A stretch of DNA of 13,290 bases from an uncultured Prevotella sp. (lineage in GTDB: Bacteria > Bacteroidota > Bacteroidia > Bacteroidales > Bacteroidaceae), in assembly GCA_900552675.1 (NCBI GenBank), contig USAI01000068.1:1-13290 (forward strand), given 5' to 3'. Below are positions 1-4,906 of the stretch, piece after piece; position 1 is the stretch's first letter, and each line of letters opens with the position of its first letter. The notes beneath the pieces were generated by a model, which saw only the letters and a program-made list of their open reading frames with translations, did not search any database and had not been told where the DNA came from. Made by a program: the position numbers and the translations under genes.

Positions 1-273
1 TTTCTTGAAGATGAAGAAGTTAACCCATTTCTCCACTATGTTTTTATAATACTTGTTTACAAAAGCTTCTGCTATGGCAGCATCTTTGTCACTTAAAGGT
101 GGAACCTTATTCGATGTGCGCCTACGCAAGTGTATAAGTTTTCCGTTTTCCATTATTATTTCAAAGATGGCTTCGTGCCCATCTTTATTCACATGAACAT
201 GTATTGGTTCATGTTCATTAGAATAGAAAAGGAAGATAAAACCGAAATATTCATATATCTTAGGCATAGGCAT
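1..273 (-). CDS. DUF4160 domain protein, 3' end beyond window
   Basis: Reading leftwards from the ATG at 273-271 gives 91 open codons to the window edge with no stop. The start is MPMPKIYEYFGFIFLFYSNE, followed by EPIHVHVNKDG and, near the end, a KNIVEKWVNFF stretch. The N-terminal FYSNEHEPIHVHV block and the late KW motif are what I recognise as the DUF4160 family, small proteins (usually about 80-110 residues) of unknown biochemical function, often next to a DUF2442 gene. The visible part should therefore be nearly the whole protein. A second ATG at 267-265 is possible, but the first sits well behind the promoter at 293-324. Base use is AT-rich, unlike the next gene. The family call is from memory of the motif. 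No function is claimed, and any partner gene would lie left of the window. Confidence 0.72.
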   Translation of the reverse strand, partial: MPMPKIYEYFGFIFLFYSNEHEPIHVHVNKDGHEAIFEIIMENGKLIHLRRRTSNKVPPLSDKDAAIAEAFVNKYYKNIVEKWVNFFIFKK

Positions 274-292
274 TTTTGTTTTTGTTTATTTG

Positions 293-324
293 CAAATGTA
301 ATCTTTTTCTTCTTATTAAACAAG
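293..324 (-). promoter_or_regulatory. Bacteroidota-type promoter for the DUF4160 gene
   Basis: On the minus strand CTTG (321-324) is followed after exactly 20 nt by TACATTTG (293-300). This matches the Bacteroidota primary-sigma consensus TTTG-N19-21-TAnnTTTG with one mismatch in the -33 element. Transcription would start near 286-289, leaving an A-rich leader of roughly 13-16 nt before the ATG at 273. The match is seen in the sequence; its activity is inferred. Confidence 0.5.
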
Positions 325-508
325 TTATTTTGTATTTATTAGCAAAATGCCCTTTCTATGCTTATGTTATTTACTTGTATATCAACTTTTCTTTCGTACA
401 ATATTTCTCAAGTGATATACTTTTTTCACGAAATTTTAAGTGCGTCTAAAAAAATATACTTACTTTTGTTTCTTGTTGTTCCTGATATTCATTTTGTTAC
501 ATTCACTA

Positions 509-540
509 TTTGTTCAGCCCAAATTGTTTTTGTAATTTTG
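509..540 (+). promoter_or_regulatory. Consensus promoter abutting the EFR1 start codon
   Basis: TTTG at 509-512, a 20-nt spacer and TAATTTTG at 533-540 match the Bacteroidota TTTG-N19-21-TAnnTTTG promoter perfectly. The -7 box ends only 4 nt before the ATG at 545. Since transcription normally begins a few bases after this box, the message would start at or within a few bases of the start codon. The rest of the 274-544 gap is AT-rich. It holds another TAnnTTTG-like box (TACTTTTG, 461-468) without a convincing -33 element, and no gene I can support. Confidence 0.55.
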
Positions 541-544
541 TGCC

Positions 545-1321
545 ATGATATTCTACTTTTCGGCAACGGGCAACACCTTGTGGGCAGCCCGTCAGATTAG
601 TCAGGCTACCGGCGAACAGCTTGTGCCGATAACCGACGACGAGCACCCCGTCAACATTACGCTGAATGAGGGCGAACGTTTGGGCTTTTGCTTTCCTGTG
701 CACGGCTGGCGACCACCGTTCATTGTGCGCCGCTTTATCTCGCGTCTTGTTGTCGAAAACCTTTCTCAGCATTATGTCTTTGCCCTCTGCACGGCTGGCG
801 ACACCGTGGGCGAAGCCATCGACATTTTCCGTAACGACTTATCGCAACGCTCCATCCCCCTTCATGCCGTGGGCTCACTGCTTATGCCCGAGTCGTATGT
901 GGGCATGCCGTTTATGGATGTCGACCCTCCACAACGTGAGAAAGAGAAGATTGCGGCTTCTGAGCAGCGTCTGCAAGGCATCATTGCCGACATTGTGCAG
1001 CATCGCCCCATCGCCTCGCCTCTCGACATTGGTCGCTGGCCCCGCATCAACAGTAGGCTTATCGGCTCGGTGTTTGTGAAGTGGCTCATCACCGATAACC
1101 CTTTCCGTGTCGACCCCGACCGCTGCCTACGTTGTGGCCGTTGTGCCACCCTTTGTCCTGTTCATGATATCGAGGCCCAGCCAGGCCATTTGCCCCAGTG
1201 GTTACATAATGGTCGTTGCCTCACCTGTTTCAGCTGCTACCACCATTGTCCCGCCCATGCCATTTCTTTCGGATGGCGCACCAAGGGTAAAGGTCAGTAT
1301 TTTTTAAAAGTTGACGAGTAG
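545..1321 (+). CDS. EFR1 family flavodoxin/ferredoxin fusion protein
   Basis: 258 residues. The N-terminus reads MIFYFSATGNTLWAARQ, the flavodoxin phosphate-binding loop (residues 6-11, SATGNT) in the position typical of EFR1-type proteins, so the ATG at 545 is very likely the true start. The C-terminus carries two bacterial ferredoxin motifs: C194, C197, C200 and C204 followed by P, and C225, C228, C231 and C235 followed by P, which should hold two [4Fe-4S] clusters. Residues 1-160 are thus an FMN-binding flavodoxin-like domain and 190-240 a dicluster ferredoxin domain. No signal peptide or membrane segment is visible, so it is probably cytoplasmic and moves electrons. The redox partner is not shown by the context. 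The next gene starts 79 nt downstream on the same strand and could be cotranscribed. GC content is high (58% in the sampled row at 841). Confidence 0.88.
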   Translation: MIFYFSATGNTLWAARQISQATGEQLVPITDDEHPVNITLNEGERLGFCFPVHGWRPPFIVRRFISRLVVENLSQHYVFALCTAGDTVGEAIDIFRNDLSQRSIPLHAVGSLLMPESYVGMPFMDVDPPQREKEKIAASEQRLQGIIADIVQHRPIASPLDIGRWPRINSRLIGSVFVKWLITDNPFRVDPDRCLRCGRCATLCPVHDIEAQPGHLPQWLHNGRCLTCFSCYHHCPAHAISFGWRTKGKGQYFLKVDE

Positions 1322-1344
1322 ACGAACGGGACAAGTTACAAGTT
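1313..1344 (-). repeat. Degenerate 8-bp repeat, inverted copy of 3515-3552
   Basis: Overlapping the last bases of the EFR1 gene, the plus strand reads GACGAGTA, GACGAACG, then GACAAGTT (1330-1337) and ACAAGTT (1338-1344). These resemble the reverse complement (RACRAGTT) of the AACTYGTY octamers at 3515-3552. The copy is short and decayed, and one unit is shifted by one base, so kinship is plausible but not proven. Confidence 0.3.
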
Positions 1345-1400
1345 GCTACCCTCTAAAACCACATTACGCAAAAACAAAAATTAAAAAGATAAAAACCAAT

Positions 1401-3218
1401 ATGAAACAAATCCTCCTCTTCCTTATGGCGCTGTGCTTCTCGGTTTCGACCGCACATGCTGCCAAGGCTAACCAAACGCCATTCGCCGTACGCCAGGCCG
1501 ATGGCTCCACGCTCATGGTGGTGTTGCATGGCGACGAGTCGTACAGCTGGTATACCACCCTCGATGGCGTTATGCTCTCGCACGTTAACCAGTCGTTCTT
1601 CATCTCCAGCATCAACCAGCAAGGGCTCTTGCAGCCCACCACCCAGCTGGCGCATGAGGCGCAGCAACGTTCTACCGCCGAGCAGCAGTTGGTAAAGGCA
1701 CAGGCCCCCTTGAAACCCCTCTTTCTGAAAGAGGCTTCACACCGCTTGTCAAAGGCTCGTGCCACCGTTACCTCAAAATATTTTCCGCATAGAGGGTCGC
1801 CCACGGCGCTGGTCATCTTGGCACAGTTTACTGATACGGTGTTCCACATGGCCGACCCCAAAGCCTCTTTCGAGCAGTTTTTGAATGGCGGCACCCCCTC
1901 TGACCTGGGTTGTGGCGAGGCTCGCAACTATAGCAGCGTGAAGCAGTATTTCTCTGATATGAGCAATGGTCAGTTTGTGCCTAATTTTAAGGTGGTGGGC
2001 CCCGTCACCTTGCCCAATTCGCTGAAATATTATGGTGCCGATAATGGCGAAAGTAGAGATATCAACTATACGCAGTTTGTGACAGATGCCTGTGCCGAGG
2101 CCGCCAAGATAACGAATTTTGACGACCCCGCCCTCGACTCCGACAACGATGGTACCATCGACCTCGTTTCTATCATCTATGCGGGCTTTGGCCAGAACAA
2201 TGGCGCTATGAACGATGCCCTTTGGGCGAAGATGAGCTTCCGCAATGTGGGCGAATTCAATGGCAAGAATGTCAATCTGAACATGATTGTGCACGAACTT
2301 AATGCCAATGAGAAACAGCTCAAAACCGTCAATCCTGCCTCAAATGGTTCTTTCTCGGTGCCACAAATAGCGGGCGTGGGCGTGTTCTGTCACGAGTTTT
2401 CACATACCTTAGGCTTGCCCGACCTTTATGCCACGGTGCCGTCGGCCAATATCAATAACCAGTGCATGGAGTATTGGAGCCTGATGGATGGCGGCGAGTA
2501 TGTGCACAACAGCTATCATCCCACGGCTTATACCGCCTGGGAGCGCGAGGTGATGGGATGGCAGACTCCACAGCTGCTCAATACCGATGGCACCTACACC
2601 CTGAAGACCTATGCTAATGGTGGCGAGGCCTATAAACTTCAAAACAGTGCCAGCGATACCGACTATCTGTTGTTTGAACATATACAGAAGCAGGGCTGGA
2701 ACCAGTATCTATCAGGTCACGGCCTCTTGGTTTATCATATCAATGCCAATCCGGCCACGCTTTCGGCCATGCGTCCGCTGAATAATGTGGCTGGTCAGCC
2801 AGGCGTTACCGTGGTGCCTGCCGATGGCTTGCTGCTCAACTATGCTACGCTCACATCGGGCACTTCGAACGAGAAGCTGTCTATCTATCGCCGTGCGATG
2901 GCAGGCGACCCCTTCCCAGGCACCAGCAATGTGCATACCCTCATGGCATCGCAAAACCTGCCCAACTATCTGTGGCGCACCGAGCCGTCAACCATTGACG
3001 CTGGCTTGCTCGACATCGATGAAGATACTGAGGCGGGCACCGTGTCGTTCCGCTTCTGTAATAACGTGGCTACGGGCATCGGTGGGGTAGAGGCTCCCGC
3101 AATGCAAGAGCAGAACGCCCCTATCTATACCCTCGACGGCCGTTTTGTGGGCACCCAACTGGCCCCTCTGCCCAAGGGCATTTACCTTGTTAATGGAAAG
3201 AAAAAGGTGAAATTCTAA
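1401..3218 (+). CDS. Secreted M6 family zinc metalloprotease
   Basis: 605 residues from the ATG at 1401, chosen because it opens directly into a type I signal peptide (MKQILLFLMALCFSVSTAHA, probable cleavage after A20). Upstream in-frame codons back to 1311 overlap the previous gene and add an unlikely hydrophilic extension. The catalytic motif HEFSHTLGLPD at 331-341 (H331, E332, H335, D341) is the M6/immune-inhibitor-A form of HExxHxxGxxD, and a likely Met-turn is YWSLMDGG (359-366, M362). DSDNDGTID (246-254) looks like a calcium-binding loop. The first 110 residues after the signal resemble the N-terminal propeptide region of Bacteroidota M6 proteases. The end, IYTLDGRFVG...LPKGIYLVNGKKKVKF (575-605), is a short tail seen on many exported Bacteroidota proteins and similar to the end of type IX secretion signals, though shorter than a full one. 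It probably degrades proteins outside the cell or at its surface; the substrate is unknown. No clear promoter in the 79-nt gap. Confidence 0.88.
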   Translation: MKQILLFLMALCFSVSTAHAAKANQTPFAVRQADGSTLMVVLHGDESYSWYTTLDGVMLSHVNQSFFISSINQQGLLQPTTQLAHEAQQRSTAEQQLVKAQAPLKPLFLKEASHRLSKARATVTSKYFPHRGSPTALVILAQFTDTVFHMADPKASFEQFLNGGTPSDLGCGEARNYSSVKQYFSDMSNGQFVPNFKVVGPVTLPNSLKYYGADNGESRDINYTQFVTDACAEAAKITNFDDPALDSDNDGTIDLVSIIYAGFGQNNGAMNDALWAKMSFRNVGEFNGKNVNLNMIVHELNANEKQLKTVNPASNGSFSVPQIAGVGVFCHEFSHTLGLPDLYATVPSANINNQCMEYWSLMDGGEYVHNSYHPTAYTAWEREVMGWQTPQLLNTDGTYTLKTYANGGEAYKLQNSASDTDYLLFEHIQKQGWNQYLSGHGLLVYHINANPATLSAMRPLNNVAGQPGVTVVPADGLLLNYATLTSGTSNEKLSIYRRAMAGDPFPGTSNVHTLMASQNLPNYLWRTEPSTIDAGLLDIDEDTEAGTVSFRFCNNVATGIGGVEAPAMQEQNAPIYTLDGRFVGTQLAPLPKGIYLVNGKKKVKF

Positions 3219-3282
3219 AACTGCATAAATATTCATTTTTCGGGTGCATGGTATGTGGTTTTTAAAACCCATCAAATTACAG

Positions 3283-3370
3283 TCTGAAAGCCTTGGTTTT
3301 ACATTCTGAAACCAAGGCTTTCACATCCTAAAACCAAGGGTTTCACGACCTGAAACCCATGCTTTCTCAA
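3283..3370. repeat. Four tandem 22-bp units folding into two hairpins
   Basis: Four consecutive 22-nt units lie at 3283-3304, 3305-3326, 3327-3348 and 3349-3370. Each begins YCTGAAA or YCTAAAA, and most have an AACCAAGG core and a TTTCAC end. Unit 1 has its core inverted (AGCCTTGGTTTT), so it pairs with unit 2: GAAAGCCTTGGTTT (3286-3299) and AAACCAAGGCTTTC (3309-3322) form a perfect 14-bp stem with a 9-nt loop. Units 3 and 4 give a second stem, GGGTTTC (3338-3344) with GAAACCC (3352-3358), loop 7 nt. A weaker relative, TCTGAAAGAAAATTCACAA, sits at 3425-3443. The array begins 65 nt past the protease stop. There is no T-run after the stems, so it is not a classical terminator, though it could protect the mRNA end. 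Confidence 0.75.
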
Positions 3371-3469
3371 ATGAGAAGTATCAACTTTGAAAAGTGTAAG
3401 CAAACCGCGTGAATTAACTTTCAATCTGAAAGAAAATTCACAAATCTTTATTTAAAAACCGTTAAAACA

Positions 3470-3512
3470 AAATTGCATATTTATACAACCAAACTGTATA
3501 AATATGCAATTT
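3470..3512. terminator. 18-bp perfect stem-loop, likely bidirectional terminator
   Basis: Positions 3470-3487 (AAATTGCATATTTATACA) are the exact reverse complement of 3495-3512, with a 7-nt loop (ACCAAAC). The site lies between two convergent genes, 251 nt after the protease stop and 75 nt after the sdaA stop. For minus-strand transcripts the stem is followed by a T-rich stretch (TTTTGTTTTAACGGTTTTT), which suits termination of sdaA. On the plus strand only TTT at the stem end and then CCCTT follows, which is weaker. The stem is AT-rich, so a protein-binding palindrome is an alternative. Confidence 0.65.
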
Positions 3513-3514
3513 CC

Positions 3515-3552
3515 CTTGTCAACTCGTTAACTTGTCAACTCGTTAACTCGTC
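3515..3552. repeat. Octamer tandem repeat AACTYGTY
   Basis: The 16-mer CTTGTCAACTCGTTAA occurs twice back to back (3515-3530 and 3531-3546), followed by CTCGTC (3547-3552). In finer register these are 8-bp units: AACTCGTT, AACTTGTC, AACTCGTT, AACTCGTC (3521-3552), preceded by a partial unit. The array starts right next to the 18-bp stem-loop and ends 35 nt before the sdaA stop codon. Eight-base periodicity does not fit coding sequence. Confidence 0.75.
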
Positions 3553-3587
3553 TATTGACAGCCTGCCGAAGACCTGCGAAACTTGAG

Positions 3588-4796
3588 TTAAAATTCATAA
3601 TCCTTGGCCAGTCCGCCTTCGCTCGTCTCCTTATATAGCGATGGCAGGTCGTGGCCCGTCTGTTTCATCACGTTCACCACACGGTCAAACGACACGCGGT
3701 GTTTACCGTCAGACAGCGCCGCATACAGGTTGGCATCCAATGCACGTGTGGCAGCAAAGGCGTTACGTTCTATACACGGAATTTGAACCAGTCCGCATAC
3801 AGGGTCACAGGTCATGCCCAGGTGGTGTTCCAAGCCCATCTCGGCAGCATATTCTATCTGCGACGGTGTGCCGCCAAACAGTTGGCAAGCAGCAGCCGAC
3901 GCCATGGCACATGCCACGCCTACCTCGCCTTGGCAGCCCACCTCAGCGCCTGATATAGAGGCATTTTTCTTCACAATATTGCCAAACAATCCTGCCGTAG
4001 CCAGGGCATGCAGTATGCGGGTGTCGCTCACCTCATGGCTGCGCGACATGTGGTACAGCACGGCGGGCATCACGCCACACGACCCACAGGTGGGAGCCGT
4101 AACAATGGTTCCGCCCGACGCGTTCTCTTCGCTCACCGCCAGTGCATAGGCCGACACCAAGCAGCGCGATGCCAGCGATGGCTTATAGCCTTGCGCCTTT
4201 ACAAAGTAGGTCGACGCCTTGCGCGGTAGGTTCAGCGGACCCGGCAGCGCTCCCTCATGGTCGAGGCCACGCTCTACCGACTCCTGCATGGCTTTCCACA
4301 CCTCCATCAGATAGTCCCAGATGCTGCTTTCCTCACATTCGTCTACATATTCCCAGTAGCTTCGGCCGTGGTTATCGCACCATGTCAGTATCTCTTTTAG
4401 CGTGTTCTTTTTATACACGTCCTTTACATCGGTGAGCCAACGGGTGTTGCCACCCTCCGACAGCGCACCACCGCCCACGCTATACACCGTCCAGCTGTCT
4501 ATCTCATGTCCATCTTCGTCAAAGGCGCTGAAGGTCATGCCGTTAGGGTGGAAGGGCAGAAACACCGACGGCTTCCAGTCGATGTTAATGGGGGCAATAG
4601 GTTTCAGCACTTCTTCAATGGCCACGTCGGTCATATGTCCCTTGCCCGTAGCTGCCAAGCTGCCATATAGTGTAGCCTTAAACGCTTTGGCATCGTGATG
4701 GTGTGCGGCAAAAATTTGTGCTGCTTTCTGTGGCCCCATCGTGTGGCTGCTCGATGGGCCTTTTCCTATGCGGTATAATTCTTTTAGTGATTCCAT
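3588..4796 (-). CDS. sdaA: L-serine ammonia-lyase (iron-sulfur L-serine dehydratase)
   Basis: 402 residues in one chain holding the beta-like domain (about 1-150) and the alpha domain (about 150-395). It deaminates L-serine to pyruvate and ammonia in the cytoplasm using an oxygen-sensitive [4Fe-4S] cluster. Family signatures are GKGPSSSHTMGPQKA (11-25), the GSLAATGKGHMTD block (45-57), APTCGSCGVMPA (234-245), SGAEVGCQGEVG (282-293) and CDPVCGLVQIPCIERN (330-345). By spacing against the Legionella pneumophila enzyme as I recall it, C288, C330 and C341 are the cluster ligands. The chain ends ETSEGGLAKDYEF, without the near-terminal cysteine that closes the cluster in Legionella and Escherichia coli enzymes. 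It is about 50 residues shorter than E. coli SdaA, mostly in the beta domain. It lies 109 nt after the RND permease gene on the same strand and is much richer in GC, so probably has its own promoter. Confidence 0.95.
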   Translation of the reverse strand: MESLKELYRIGKGPSSSHTMGPQKAAQIFAAHHHDAKAFKATLYGSLAATGKGHMTDVAIEEVLKPIAPINIDWKPSVFLPFHPNGMTFSAFDEDGHEIDSWTVYSVGGGALSEGGNTRWLTDVKDVYKKNTLKEILTWCDNHGRSYWEYVDECEESSIWDYLMEVWKAMQESVERGLDHEGALPGPLNLPRKASTYFVKAQGYKPSLASRCLVSAYALAVSEENASGGTIVTAPTCGSCGVMPAVLYHMSRSHEVSDTRILHALATAGLFGNIVKKNASISGAEVGCQGEVGVACAMASAAACQLFGGTPSQIEYAAEMGLEHHLGMTCDPVCGLVQIPCIERNAFAATRALDANLYAALSDGKHRVSFDRVVNVMKQTGHDLPSLYKETSEGGLAKDYEF

Positions 4797-4838
4797 TTTT
4801 AATTATTCGTCGTATTCTTATATTTAATATGAATCGTA

Positions 4839-4878
4839 TCGTTAAAATATCCTCTCTTTGCAAAATTCGTTAAAATAT
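4839..4878 (-). promoter_or_regulatory. 12-bp direct repeat in the region upstream of sdaA
   Basis: TCGTTAAAATAT occurs at 4839-4850 and again at 4867-4878, start to start 28 bp, inside the 109-nt gap between sdaA (start 4796) and the RND permease gene (end 4907). On the minus strand the copies read ATATTTTAACGA and lie on either side of a TTTG (4861-4864) that could be a -33 element. The matching -7 box, TACGATTC (4831-4838, spacer 22), is poor. It could be an operator for sdaA or chance repetition in AT-rich DNA. Confidence 0.3.
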
Positions 4879-4906
4879 TTGATATCTGCAAGCGATGTCT
4901 TCAAAA

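Noticed and set aside
130..342. 70-codon plus-strand frame in the left AT-rich region
   Set aside because: It lies opposite the DUF4160 gene, is full of Phe and Tyr from T-rich DNA, has no family likeness, and the minus-strand reading has both a recognised motif and a promoter.
1311..1400. Upstream extension of the M6 protease to an ATG at 1311
   Set aside because: It would add 30 charged residues ahead of a clean signal peptide and overlap the EFR1 gene; the start at 1401 fits a secreted protein.
1364..1927. 187-codon minus-strand frame opposite the M6 gene
   Set aside because: Shadow frame in GC-rich coding DNA; rich in Arg, Cys and Ser with no domain, while the opposite strand encodes a clear M6 protease.
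1773..2294. 173-codon minus-strand frame opposite the M6 gene
   Set aside because: Shadow of the protease catalytic region; composition (many Ile, His, Val) follows from the sense codons.
3283..3370. CRISPR-like array
   Set aside because: The 22-bp units abut each other with no unique spacers, and no cas genes are in the window.
3604..4698. Several plus-strand frames of 60-111 codons opposite sdaA
   Set aside because: All overlap a full-length, well-conserved sdaA and show no recognisable features.
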